Source of the DNA: Tetraselmis striata
Lineage: Eukaryota > Chlorophyta > Chlorodendrophyceae > Chlorodendrales > Chlorodendraceae
Assembly (NCBI GenBank): GCA_006384855.1
Contig: VCJN01002074.1
Span: forward strand, 100,763-164,762
Length of the DNA stretch: 64,000 nt
Direction: 5' to 3'
Both the position numbers and the translations under genes were made by a program. The stretch's first letter is position 1, and every line of letters starts with the position of its first letter. Below, piece after piece: positions 22,235-33,039 of the stretch. The notes below the pieces were generated by a model, which saw only the letters and a program-made list of their open reading frames with translations, was not told the origin of the DNA and made no database searches.

Positions 22235-23621
22235 TCACAGTTTCTTCTCGATGTGCTTCAGCGCGACAGAGAAGGCGTGATGTCCCTTGCGAATGTTTGG
22301 CAGAAGGGTAGCCTTGCTCTGCTGCCACACACCAGTGCCGAGGGGGGACCCTATCATCACGCGCTCAGCTCCGTGTTGTCGGCACACATCGAGGGCGAGG
22401 TCCGGCACCGAAGGGCTAGTGTGGATCACCATGACGTACTGCACTTCCCCAACATACACGTGGTTGTCATGCTGCTCCGCCTCGGCACGCCTGTCTCGCA
22501 CTATGGCATGCTTGCCGTACTCCTCAGTGGGCCCCCACTGCTCGTTCCATGTCTTGTGCATGAACACCACATGCCCCCGTGTCTTGGACTTCTCATGCAC
22601 AACATGCATGTGTGTATATACCAGAACTCAGCAACATGGCAACACTACTATGTAGGCAGTTTGGAGTCAGGCGTGGGGGAGGGGGTTGCCTTTATCCAGA
22701 AGTTGCGCTTCCGTCCTTGTGTCTTGGTGAACAATATATAGGCCGTCAAGAATGATGATGTTCCCTCCCCTACCTTGCACGGGTGATACATGTTGTACCT
22801 GCGGGGTAGGGCAGCCAACAACCTCATTAAACATAATAATCAACAATCATAATAAATCACACTCGACCGCAGATAAGAGTTGAATCGACTCCTGTCCGTC
22901 GATTTCACAAACCGCATTTCCATTGCTAGCGCGGCCGGGGCAGCGGGGCGCCAACGCGCCACGGCCAGGGCAGCGGGGCGCCGACATGCCGTGCGCCTAC
23001 GCGCCGCGGCCGGGGAAGCGGGGCCCCAACCGCGCCACGGCCGGGGCAGTGGGGCGCCAACGCGCAGCATGGTACGCAGATAGGCGGTTCACATATGGTA
23101 GTAGCATGTAGCTGCGTATATACCCGGAACATGTTGCGTCAAGATTCTGATCTATGGCTTGCGTTCCGATTCCAGCTAAATGGAGGTAGAGGGCGGCATG
23201 GGCCCGAGAGGGGGGGGGGGTCACTTAATGTCACTGTGGTCGAGCCCCATTTCATATGTGCGCTCCCACGCCGGCTCAGGCTCCAGTGTGCCAGTTCCTT
23301 GACAGTACTTATCCAACGCCTCTGCGCATGCCGGCCATGTCGCGGGGGCGGCTGAGGTGCCTAGTTGCACTGTGGCGCCCCTGCAGCCCGGTCCCGTGCC
23401 CTCAAACATATCCACCGCATTGTCCGCGCCCGCGGCCTCCCAGCACTGTCCCACAAAGCCCGGCCGCCACAGAGGCAGGCTAGCAGGAAGTCTGGGTCCA
23501 GACCAGCACGCGGGAACTTGATGCGTGCCTCTAGTAAGAGCTGCCACCCGTATGCCCGCTCCATGTCAGTGATGCCACTGCTTCTGGCCATGCACTTCAC
23601 GTCCTGCATATGCATATGCAT
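22235..23621 (-). pseudogene. Protein-like minus-strand fragments, unrecognised
   Basis: Two blocks look coding on the minus strand. Block 23221-23621 includes 'SSGITDMERAYGWQLLLEAR' and 'GADNAVDMFEGTGPGCRG'. Block 22235-22609 includes 'GHVVFMHKTWNEQWGPTEEY' and 'DNHVYVGEVQYVMVIHTSPS'. They may be parts of one old gene together with the stretch at 19454-20400. No domain was recognised. Confidence 0.3.
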
Positions 23622-25846
23622 ATGACATATATAGCACTACTGGTCTCGGTACCGAAGTCATACATCGTGCCAGCGTCTTCTTCACCGTCGCTGTCGCTGT
23701 GGTTGTCGCCAGAGGGGTTGCCTTTATTCACAGACCCCGCGACAATGCCTTCGGCGTCGCTATCGGCGTCGCTACTATCGGCGTCGATAAGGTCGCGTAG
23801 CTCTTGTCAGATACACATGCGCGCAAGCATCTAATAAACGAACGCGCGTGAAACCGTCATATTCGGCAAATCATCGTTTGCACATTGCCAGTGCGATACT
23901 CTCACCATTTCTTAAAGTATGAGGCAACAACGCGGGCAAGCACCACGCGAAAGCACTAGCGCGGTGGGTGCGCAAAGGGCGCACTCCCGGTAGGGCGTCA
24001 ATGGCGCCTTGAGGCAACCTGCGAGTAAAATCGCTCGGCTGCTATGTCGTCACGTATAGCGGTTATATCTCCGACTCGATTAGCTCTTCCGAGTCGCCGT
24101 CGTCGTCAATCACCTTCATCACTAGCTCCCTATCCGGCGGGTCTGCGTCCTCGATGTCCCATCTCCAACTGACGACGACCAAGATGCTGGATGATACACA
24201 CGGGTGGCTATCACAGGGCGGCGGTGCGCCTATGGAAGGTGTAACGGGTCGTCAGGGAGACGGGCAACGGAACGGGGGGGGGGGGGGGGGGGGGTGGAGG
24301 AGACTATCTGCCCGAGAAAGCCCCCCCGCGTCCCGAACGTCTTGGTTATTATGACAGCGCCCACGTGAAGTTCGACATTCATCTCATGCGCTGCCATGCT
24401 TGCCGCCATGCCACCATCAAACGACACCGAACGCCCCTCCTAGCCGCTGGGTAGTGCGGGGCTCGCTGATTCGTTTCGGGGTGACGAGAGCGGCGGATGA
24501 GAGGGCGGCTGGGGTGATGGCGGCGGCGGCGGCGACGGTAACGATGCACCCGGCTCGCCCCGCGTTTCGGTCTGACCGGGTCCGGACGGATCAGGGGCGT
24601 GACGGCCGCACAATGTTGTATAGCAGCCACCGTAGGGGCGCCATCATCACCAGCTGCGACGGGCGCGGCGATGAGCGGAGGCGGCTGAGCGCACGCCCAT
24701 CTGTGCCTGTCGTAGAACGGAGTCTTCGTGATGCAGGCGTCACACGCGCAACAGCGCATTCTCTGGGTCAATGGTTCCCAAATCCCGCCCTCGGCAGCGG
24801 TCTAGCCCTCCTTGCCATTAGGAACGAGTTGCGACGCCCCATGGCACACCACTACTCGGCGGCGGCGGTTCGCAGCGGCGGGTGTTGGTAGGGGCTAGTC
24901 ACTAGCGCGGGCGCTGCTGCTCCGCATGGTAAAGTGTCCGCGCGACTGCAACTTAGCCGGCTTGAGACCTACGGGACCGTTGGCCGTTGCGTTGTGACGG
25001 AGCTTGTGAGGCGTTAAAGTACTGTATGGCGAAACCCGGAGTGATTACGGCGCGCGGGTAGCCGCGTGAGGCGCTATGTAGGTCCAATGTGCTATGGGGA
25101 TGGCGCAAGCGCAACCGCGCAACATGCTACTGATAGCATATTACGTAATCAACGCGGGCGAGCCGGGCACGTCATTGCGACTACCAAGCCTAGCAGAAAA
25201 GTGGCGATTGCACGGTAGATACGGCGATTATACGCACGCCCATTTCCTGGGAAAATCGCGATTACGGACTATTATGGTATAATTACGAGACAGACTGGGA
25301 GGCTAGTGTATATTGTCCGGCGCCCGGCGTTTCTATATACGGGGGATATAAGCCGAGGCCCAATAGGAGTGTTGCAAATACAACGGGTCAGCGGGTACCA
25401 TGTGATGGCTGTCCCGACATTTCGCGGCACGGCGGCAGTCATGCTCCTACCATGTTCCCACTCCATCACGCTGGCAAGGCACCCGACAGCATACCCATAC
25501 CGATCGACACCGGGAGGGACACCCCCCCCCCCCCCCCCCGGATTGTCTGCGTAGTAGGTGCGACCCTCCACCCCCTCTCCCCCCCCCCCCCCCCCCCACA
25601 CACACACCTCGTCCCTCCGTGCAACGCGGCGCATGCTCCGACCCGCGTCACCGTGTGTTGGTCTGGCACTACGGCCCATATGCGGCAGCCAGTTTCTCCG
25701 CGTCGGCGACGAATTGGGACATGTGAATGCTCGTATAGTATAGATTGGCCTTTACATGTCGCATGTCACCGGCACGGAACGTGTAGTTTTACGGGCTGCG
25801 GGCATGACCGTTCTGTGTTTATTTCGGTCCCCCTGATGCTGTGAGG
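23622..25846. other. Intergenic DNA with simple repeats
   Basis: No gene is supported. It contains a run of about 21 G at 24274-24294 and two C tracts near 25521-25540 and 25580-25597, the latter followed by CA repeats. Confidence 0.4.
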
Positions 25847-25851
25847 AGATA

Positions 25852-26282
25852 TTCTCACGATATATATACGATACACTCTTGCAGTATGTCATCCACGGAT
25901 CCTCCGCGCTTTTGATAGAGCTCGGCTATCAAAAGCTACCTCCTGACAGTAAAGCGCGGAGTTCACAAATCGAATCCCGGTGATGTGGGTCGGTTCGCGG
26001 ATGTCACGCATTACATACGATATGATATGATCATATGACCAACTAACAATGTTATATCGCGGAAAGCCATGATATGAGCAACGAACAATGTCATATCATA
26101 CCGTGGCCAACTAGCAGTGCCAAGCAACCGCTACACCTAATGAATACTTTTCAGGGGAATGGAATGTGAAGAGATATTCTCACGATATATATATATGTAC
26201 GATACAATCTCGCAGTGTGTCATCTACGGATCCTCCGCGCTTTTGACAGAGCGTGGCTATCAAAAGCTACCTCCTAACATAT
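25852..26282 (+). repeat. Pair of ~105-bp direct repeats flanking ~215 bp, each with a 10-bp hairpin
   Basis: The sequence 'gatattctcacgatatatat' through 'ggctatcaaaagctacctcct' occurs at about 25852-25950 and again at 26170-26277. Within each, 'cttttgatag'/'ctatcaaaag' (perfect in the first copy, near-perfect in the second) can form a stem with a 7-base loop. The spacer contains several gatatgatatca-like palindromes. The arrangement looks like a small non-autonomous element with terminal direct repeats. No coding content. Confidence 0.55.
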
Positions 26283-26876
26283 GCCGTCACATGTACGACC
26301 CCGTACGGCCGTAGCGGTTTCATATTAGACAATGGTCCGCGCCTGCACTACTACTGACGTCGGCGACGGCCGGAGATCTAGATGTCTTTATTTTCGAGCT
26401 GTGCGCTTGCTTAATGTACTCCACATGGAAATCGGACTACTGAGATTCTTGGTCGGGCCACGATCGGACGGTGTTGGAGATCGACGTTAAGATCTTATTT
26501 GTCGCGCATACCGTGCAATTTATCCGCGCATTATTTTACCGCGCATAGTCGCGCACTACCTGCAATTTATCCCTGGTCATGTACATCCCTTGTCCGCTCG
26601 GTTGAGCGGTCGTCATGTACGCGAGAGGTCCGGGTATCCATTCCTGGCTGATTCATTTTCAACAATACAGTATCGTCCCGCCGTATCCTGGGTTATTTAC
26701 CCGGTTGATGCTTTAGCCCTTCGGGGTTCGAATGAGGCAATGGTCTACGGGCTATGCCGGACCTACGACTGCAGTTGGCGCAAGAGGTCAAGTGCTGGGA
26801 CGGCGGATTCGGCCGAAGTCCCGGGGCGAACTTAACTTTACTTTTACCTGCAATTTATATCGAGTCGGTATCGGTA

Positions 26877-29482
26877 TGATCTAAACTAGTTTATGGGGTT
26901 TCCCTCCTTGACCTAACCGCTTTTTAGCTACAAGTGCTGCTCAGTGGTACGGGAACTAGGACTCTGTTGTTGCGCCCTTTTCAGGTTCAGCACGAGTAGA
27001 CATAAAAACAGCCAGAACAGTTGAGCCTGCCATCTTCCAGTTTTCGCTGCGTTCCACGCAGCGAAGTAAAAACTGTCTCGTAACCAGTTGCGAGCAAGGT
27101 CACCCCAGGTTGTTCAAGACCACACCCGGCTCACCACCCGAGTGTGATATTCTCGTCCGTACGTCCGTGCGTTACCATGCCAGATGGAGAAGAACCCGTC
27201 GCCGAGCCGACGTTGGAGTCGTTGAACGCAGACATGAGGGCCCAGTCTTCATTACTGCGAGAGTTGGCTACAACTGTGGCGCAATTGACGGCTCGTGATC
27301 GCGTTGTTGATGGGGAAGGGGCACATGGCTCCGGCTCCGGGCAGCGCTTCGCGGGACAGCCGACAGGCAGCGGGGGAGCCGCAGAGCGCCCCGACTTGCT
27401 AGAGCTAGCCCAGAGCGGCCGTGTCGGAGCAAAATCCGTGAGTGCCGAGGATGACTACCTCGCGGTGCCAGAGCTACTGCAGAGAGCAGAGTCTGGTTAC
27501 GAGGCCGTTCGACCGGTCAGCCGAGTGCCTGGACTTTTCCCCCTGAGCACCGACCTAACGAACGAGTACCTCAAGCAGGACGACCGGCGTCTGCCGGCCC
27601 AGGAGGAGTACTTGTGGATGTCGTGTTTCGGGGCCCATATGGCCGCACTTTTCGTGGCTCTCGACGAGCTGCTACCTTACGTCCCTGCCGCTAACCAGGA
27701 CTTCACCCCCTACCTCGCGAGATCTCGGAATCACGCCGAGGACATCGACAAGGCGTTTCGTTTTCGTTTGGCTTTCCTGCGGAGGCTAAATGAGATCAAG
27801 CGTCTGCACGGTGACCAAGGTGTTCTGGACGTGCTGCGAGCCCAGCATTTTCAGCCTGCTTCGGAGCATCTGGGTTCCGCGACCTTGGGGACCTCATGAA
27901 GGACTACGAGCGTCGTGTCTTCGAGGCGACTGTGGCCAGCAACGCAAAGGCAACCGCTACTGCCCGAGTAGCAGCTGCAACTGCAGGTCGCGGGCGTGGG
28001 CGAGGACGTGGCGGCGGGCGTGGACGTGGCCGCGAAGGTGAGCACGAGTGACGGTGTAGGGCGCCTTTCGTCGGAGCTGCTGGAGCTTTGCGAGGCCACC
28101 TTTCGGTGACCGCCGCAAGACGCACCCTTGCAGCACAACGACGAGATGAGCGCCCTGTGTCAGGACCTGACCCCCCCACCTTACAGACTTCCTTTAGACC
28201 TTCCTCGGTGCGGCGCTTCTTACAGCTACAGCCGAGTGCGGCTCAACCATCCGCACACCTGCACATGGCGGCTCAACCAACCGCTTTTCTTACCACCCCA
28301 TCTCTGCGTCCGTCGGTTGTTACACTACGTGTCACAACTGGTTCGCAACAACCAAGTTTCGCGCGTGTACGTTATGCACGGGACAGGCGCTACGAGCGCG
28401 AAGGGCGCGCGGGGCGGCCCTCTTACCTGAACCTAGCCCCGCAAACCCGTACTGAAGCTACTGCAAACCCGTCCAGCAGCTACCGGCCAACCGCTGGGAA
28501 CCTAACCGCTGCTGCCGAGCACCTTGCGAACAGTAGTCGTACCGGTGGAACTCTGTCGGTAAAACGACGCACGTACGTTATTGACGAGCCCGCAGCTGTC
28601 GCGCCGTGGGCTGCGTCACTGCGATCCCGGCTGCAGGACGCGTTCGGCTCGGACGAGCTGGGCCAGCGAACGCTCGACATGCTCTCAAGCTCCCTCAGCG
28701 CTCAGACACTCAAGAGCTACGCCGGCAGACTGTTGGCTTGGCTGCATCAAACTTCTGGGCTGTCACTGCGGCCGAGCAGTCAAAACCTTGGACTGCGGCT
28801 ACAATGTCAGACTGGCTGTCTGCAACCATCAGTCTAGTCAACGTTGCCCCCCCTGCTGGCACTTCCTGGACTTCACACAGTCTTCGCAAGGGCGCAGCCT
28901 CTGCAGCGAATGCCATCGGAGTGCCATTGTCCCACATTCGCTACCAAGGCGGTTGGGCCACTAACTCTGACGTCGTTCTGGACTACATCGACCCCAACGT
29001 TCTTCCTTCACCTGGCTTCTTTGGACACATCGCCCCCCTCCGCCACTTCCAAGTCCAACAGGACTCCGCAGCGGTGGCCTTCCTAGTGCCCCCTTCATGA
29101 CTTGGCGCTACCTCTTCTCCGTCAATCCACCGCTCTCTCCGTTCGCTCAAGACTGGCAAAACCAGACTCAACTTTGAAATGATCTAAACTAGTTTATGGG
29201 GTTTCCCTCCTTGACCTAACCGCTTTTTAGCTATAAGTGCTGCTCAGTGGTACGGGAACTAGGACTCTGTTGTTGCGCCCTTTTCAGGTGCAGCACGAGT
29301 AGACATAAAAACAGACAGAACAGCTGAGCCTGCCATCTTCCAGTTTTCGCTGCGTTCCACGCAGCGCCCCCCCTGACTCCGTTTTTCCACGCTTTCGCTA
29401 AACCATCCTGCCAATTTCGGCTCTTGACCGTGTAAAACAGCCTGCGCGACCTTTTTGGCAAAACCAGACTCAACTTTGAAAC
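26877..29482 (+). mobile_element. YR retroelement family, copy C, broken
   Basis: Same family as 837-4036 but on the plus strand: A1 from 26877, gag-like region ~27177-28050, tyrosine recombinase ~28090-29100, then B1, A2 and B2 ending 'ctcaactttgaaa' at 29482. It is shorter than copies B and D. It looks broken in roughly two or three places. Sequence similarity to the other copies is high, so the insertion is probably recent. Confidence 0.85.
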
Positions 29483-29594
29483 GAAGATATACCGGTAAAT
29501 TCCGGGGCCTCGCCAGGCGGGATTGCGGGCGCGTGCCGCGTGCTGGGCCCCAAGTGGCGCTGCTGGCGATAATTATAACTGTCCACGTACTCGT

Positions 29595-29630
29595 CTAGCA
29601 CGCGCGTACTAAATTTAGTACGCGCGTACT
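29595..29630 (+). repeat. Left terminal inverted repeat of the piggyBac-type transposon
   Basis: The outer 19 bases pair with 32507-32525. The inner part adds a second inverted copy of 'agtacgcgcgtact', making a doubled palindrome likely to bind the transposase. Confidence 0.7.
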
Positions 29631-29812
29631 ACTTACGGTTGGAGTATCCCCAGGGCGTCCAGACGTGACAATGGCTTGTGTCCACCCGTTTGGGGGTCCT
29701 TTGGGGCCTAAAGTACGGCATAAGTATCGGGGGGGATGGGCAAGTGTCGTATATGACGGCGGTGCGATGCCGCGCAATGGGCATTCCACATCTCCACCCG
29801 CCGATCTCCACC

Positions 29813-31798
29813 ATGAGGTACCATGCTGGCGACGACGTCACCACCACGGTGAGCTGCCTAGGCGACCGTTACGTGGCGAAATGGAAGAAGTCTAACCCTG
29901 AGGGTGACCCTGCGGCGGCCAGCTTGCGGGGTACGGTCATAGGCACGAATGTCGGGTGGGTGACAGTGGCGTTCCCTGACGCGCACCCGCCGCTGTCAGT
30001 TCCGGCTAGGCTGCGCCCCACTGCCCCGACCCTCACCGGCGACAGAACCTCCCCAAACCCGGTAGAGGGGAAGGCAGGAGGGTCCTCTACCCCTGCGCCA
30101 AGGCACGAGGTGGCTAACAAACGGACGCTGATGGAAGCGGCGATGAGCGATCCGGCGGATGCTGGCGAGGACGACCCGCCAGAGACCGCGTACGGCCCGC
30201 CCCCAGACCCGCCCAAGACTGCATGGACGCCTGTCGGCGTCCAGCCCGGCGAGCGAGCGTGGAGCTGCCCTCGTGCCCAGTCTGCGCACAAGTTCAACGT
30301 GCGGAAGACTGGCCTGATGAAGCTGGGCTGTCCTCCTGGGGACGTCGACGCTATCGGCTATTTCCACGCATTCTTCCCCATGCGCGACATGGAGGACGCC
30401 ATCGCCCTCATGAACGAGCGCGCGACTGCTGGCGAGCAGTACTTCCCCACCCTCTTCACCACTGCTGAGTTTCACGTCTTCCTGGGCGTTAACTTTGCGA
30501 TGTGCAAGTATCAGACCGTGTCTCAGGACGAGCTGTGGGCCCAGCCGGATCCACAGAACCTGATGTCTGTGGATTATGGCTTCCGGAAGCACATGTCCCT
30601 CCGCCGCTTCAAGCTCGGGAAGAAGTACCTGTGCATGCCACTGAACACGGAGAGTGGCGGTGAGACCATCATTGTCAAGGACTGGCTGAAGCGCATCAAC
30701 GCTCACTGGAACAATAACTACACCCCCGGCAGTGTTATTTGTTGTGATGAGACCATGTTTGCATGGGTGGGCTTGTGCGGTGACCTGCACCTCACCTTCC
30801 TGCCCCGCAAGCCCCACCCTATTGGTTGGATGCTCAAGAGCGCCGCATGTGTGAATGGCATGATCTACATCCACCTTGAGCTTGCAGAATGCAAGGAGGA
30901 CATGAAGCTAAAGAAGTACGTGCAAGAGCACAATGCCACCACGGCGTGCACATTGCGGCTGGTGGAGCCGTGGTTCAAGTCCGGCCGCATCGTGGTGGCG
31001 GACTCCTGGTTTGGCTCTGTCCGCTGCGCATTACAGCTCTCCGCACTTGACATGTTCTCTGTTCTGGCTGTGAAGGGTGGCAAGGCAAGATACCCCAAGG
31101 AGGAGCTGCTGGCGGCCACAGAGGAAGTCCGCTTCTCGACATGCTTCCGCACAGCCACCTTTCCCGTGAAGAAGCCCGGGGATCATGCGGGTGTGCCCCC
31201 TCTGGAAGTCCCACTGCTTGCTGGTGCATGGCAAGATAAGCAGTGCATGCTCGTGGTTGCCACATGCACTGATCACGAGGCGGCAGATGAGGACATCCGT
31301 ATCCGCAGCAAGTATGAGGGCGGTAAGATTGTGAAGCACCGCTATCCAATCTCGCAACCCAACTGTCATGCCTTTTACCGGCATCACTTCAATGCCATTG
31401 ACATCCTGAACAAGCTCTCTGTTGGCCCGAACAACGTGTCTACTGTGTGGCAGACAAGGGAGCACATGAAGAAGTTTTTCATGTGCACCCTGGCAGTGTG
31501 TGAGACCAATGCTTACAATGCCTACCGACAGTTCACTAACCGGACTGACATGACCAGAGCTGAGTGGAAGCATCATCTTGCAGAGGAGCTCATCCAGTAT
31601 GGCACCGCCAGGATGAAGAAGCGGCCCGCCTCGGGCCCCAGTGATGGCTCCCCTGTTACCCCTGGTGCAGCTACCCGCAGGAGGTCTAAAACTCTAACTG
31701 TGGCATCCAGCAATGATGGCCCTAGTGTTGCGTCTCACGGCGGCACCAAACTGGCACATGTGTGCTCCCCCCAGCCATCACCCCTGGGCGTTGGATGA
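29813..31798 (+). CDS. piggyBac-type transposase (DDE, Tnp_1_7 fold)
   Basis: From the ATG at 29813 (context ccaccATGa) the protein has about 661 residues; an in-frame ATG at 29753 is an alternative. Residues ~1-140 are a Pro/Ala-rich N-terminus. The catalytic domain shows the three Asp residues in 'SVICCDETMFAWVG' (D312), 'IVVADSWFGSVRCA' (D397) and 'HFNAIDILNKLSVGPNNV' (D530), matching the D-D-D triad of piggyBac. A helical segment 'KKFFMCTLAVCETNAYNAYR' follows, as in the family. The cysteine-rich C-terminal domain is not in this frame but sits just downstream (to 32070), so the mature protein may need splicing, or this copy carries a shift. Transposases of this group cut and paste DNA in the nucleus. 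Confidence 0.85.
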   Translation: MRYHAGDDVTTTVSCLGDRYVAKWKKSNPEGDPAAASLRGTVIGTNVGWVTVAFPDAHPPLSVPARLRPTAPTLTGDRTSPNPVEGKAGGSSTPAPRHEVANKRTLMEAAMSDPADAGEDDPPETAYGPPPDPPKTAWTPVGVQPGERAWSCPRAQSAHKFNVRKTGLMKLGCPPGDVDAIGYFHAFFPMRDMEDAIALMNERATAGEQYFPTLFTTAEFHVFLGVNFAMCKYQTVSQDELWAQPDPQNLMSVDYGFRKHMSLRRFKLGKKYLCMPLNTESGGETIIVKDWLKRINAHWNNNYTPGSVICCDETMFAWVGLCGDLHLTFLPRKPHPIGWMLKSAACVNGMIYIHLELAECKEDMKLKKYVQEHNATTACTLRLVEPWFKSGRIVVADSWFGSVRCALQLSALDMFSVLAVKGGKARYPKEELLAATEEVRFSTCFRTATFPVKKPGDHAGVPPLEVPLLAGAWQDKQCMLVVATCTDHEAADEDIRIRSKYEGGKIVKHRYPISQPNCHAFYRHHFNAIDILNKLSVGPNNVSTVWQTREHMKKFFMCTLAVCETNAYNAYRQFTNRTDMTRAEWKHHLAEELIQYGTARMKKRPASGPSDGSPVTPGAATRRRSKTLTVASSNDGPSVASHGGTKLAHVCSPQPSPLGVG

Positions 31799-31862
31799 AG
31801 CATGGCCAGTCACACATTCCCAACATTTTCTCAGTCAGCAGCAACGTTGCAGTGATGATTGG

Positions 31863-32070
31863 TAAGGCAACGGCTTCCCCTGCAGCCCGGAAGGCAGACA
31901 ACAAGAAGCATCAAGGGCCCCGTGGCACATGTGAGGTGTGCAGAACCCAGATCCTCTCTGTCTGCAACATCTGCATGGAGCCGGTGTGCAACACGACGGT
32001 GCCCCGCAAGTGCTTTGCCGTTCACTTAGTAAGGCATTTGAAAGCGCTGGGGTGGACTGCACCCAAGTAG
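31863..32070 (+). CDS. Cys-rich C-terminal domain of the piggyBac-type transposase (separate exon or shifted frame)
   Basis: The frame 'GTCEVCRTQILSVCNICMEP' followed by V-C, R-K-C and H-L-V-R-H-L carries the cysteine/histidine pattern of the piggyBac C-terminal zinc domain that binds the transposon ends. It is open upstream to about 31762, in a different frame from the catalytic domain, and ends with TAG at 32070. Possible acceptors lie at 'cagtcagcag' (~31840) and 'cccctgcag' (~31887). A donor in the last 60 codons of the main frame is possible but not certain. Confidence 0.6.
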
Positions 32071-32506
32071 TGTGGCTATTTAAACTGTAGGACAGCTCCC
32101 ACTGGCACTGGTGTGATATGTAAATGTTTGAAGATTTCAAGCTGGCAGAAAATACCCAAAAACACCCAAAAATGCACACCACATGATGCGACCCCGGGAA
32201 AATTAACTGCACGAGCAGATTTGGGGTATCAAAGTACACATATGGACACATGTTTTCACCGGGTTTGGTCAGGTATGGCATAGGTGGCTGTCCGGTAGGT
32301 GTATCTGAAAATGCAACTGCTGAAAATGCCAAAAAAAATAAAAATGGGTTTTTTCAGTATGCCGATATCGGAGCGGTGCGGGTACCCACGGACCCGTGCC
32401 ACTGCCCAGAAAACTTCATTTAGGAGTCCTCTAACATATATTCAGAGCTGATAGGATGGGGTTACCTTTCGGGTGCCCCTTTGGTCCATGCGCGGAAAGT
32501 ACCTTT

Positions 32507-32525
32507 TTTAGTACGCGCGTACTAG
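32507..32525 (-). repeat. Right terminal inverted repeat of the piggyBac-type transposon
   Basis: 'tttagtacgcgcgtactag' is the reverse complement of the left end apart from one base. A short subterminal similarity (accttt, gggtgcccctttgg against ccgtttgggggtcctttggg on the left) also reads inverted. Confidence 0.7.
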
Positions 32526-33039
32526 CGCCCTCCGCTCCTGGGATAGATAAGCCGACGAAGCAACCACTCGTGTCGTCCAAAAAACATCCGCCCCTTGCCG
32601 GCACTCGAAACAGGCGCACGGCGTCTCGGCCCGCGTCACAGCGTGGCACAGCCAAGAGGCTGAAGGTGGAGGCGGTGGCAGCCAATTTTGGCACGGCGAG
32701 CTCCGCAACCGATGTGGGGTTCCGTGCGAGGGCTGCCCCGCTCGGCTGCGCGGCCCCGGGCCGCGATCACCGCCGCGCCTGCTACCCACCCTCAGATGGG
32801 TGCAGGCACGCACCCAGCCACACCGCCCTCTGGGTCCACACCCGCCCCTGCCGCCTTTGAAGGTAACGTCAAGGTTAAGCCCTGCCATCCTCAGGGCTCG
32901 CGCCCGGCGTCCGCCTCCCTGCGCCATCCGCACCCACCGACTATGGTTGAGGGTTTCTTATGCAGGGTTCACAGCAGCCACCGCGCCCCCCGCGCCCCCC
33001 CCCCCCCCCCCCCCCCCCCCCCATCATGAGCGCTTGAGG
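32526..33039. other. Spacer between the piggyBac element and the G-rich minisatellite
   Basis: GC-rich with a 28-base C tract at 32995-33022. No gene is supported. Pro/Ala-rich open frames here look compositional. Confidence 0.4.

Larger units (their letters stand above)
29595..32525 (+). mobile_element. piggyBac-type DNA transposon with 19-bp terminal inverted repeats
   Basis: The left end 'ctagcacgcgcgtactaaa' (29595-29613) and the inverted right end (32507-32525) match at 18 of 19 positions. They enclose a piggyBac-type transposase. The left terminal repeat is followed at once by a second 'tagtacgcgcgtact' motif, so the end is a near-palindrome. The canonical TTAA target duplication is not evident. 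Instead CTAG sits at both edges and could be either the end of the repeat or a 4-bp target duplication. Total length is about 2.9 kb. Confidence 0.75.

Noticed and set aside
25960-25985. tRNA-like B box ('aaatcgaatcccgg')
   Set aside because: No matching A box, anticodon arm or acceptor stem of tRNA geometry could be laid out around it.
29996-30874. Minus-strand open frame opposite the piggyBac transposase
   Set aside because: It mirrors the codon bias of the transposase on the other strand and has no motif of its own.
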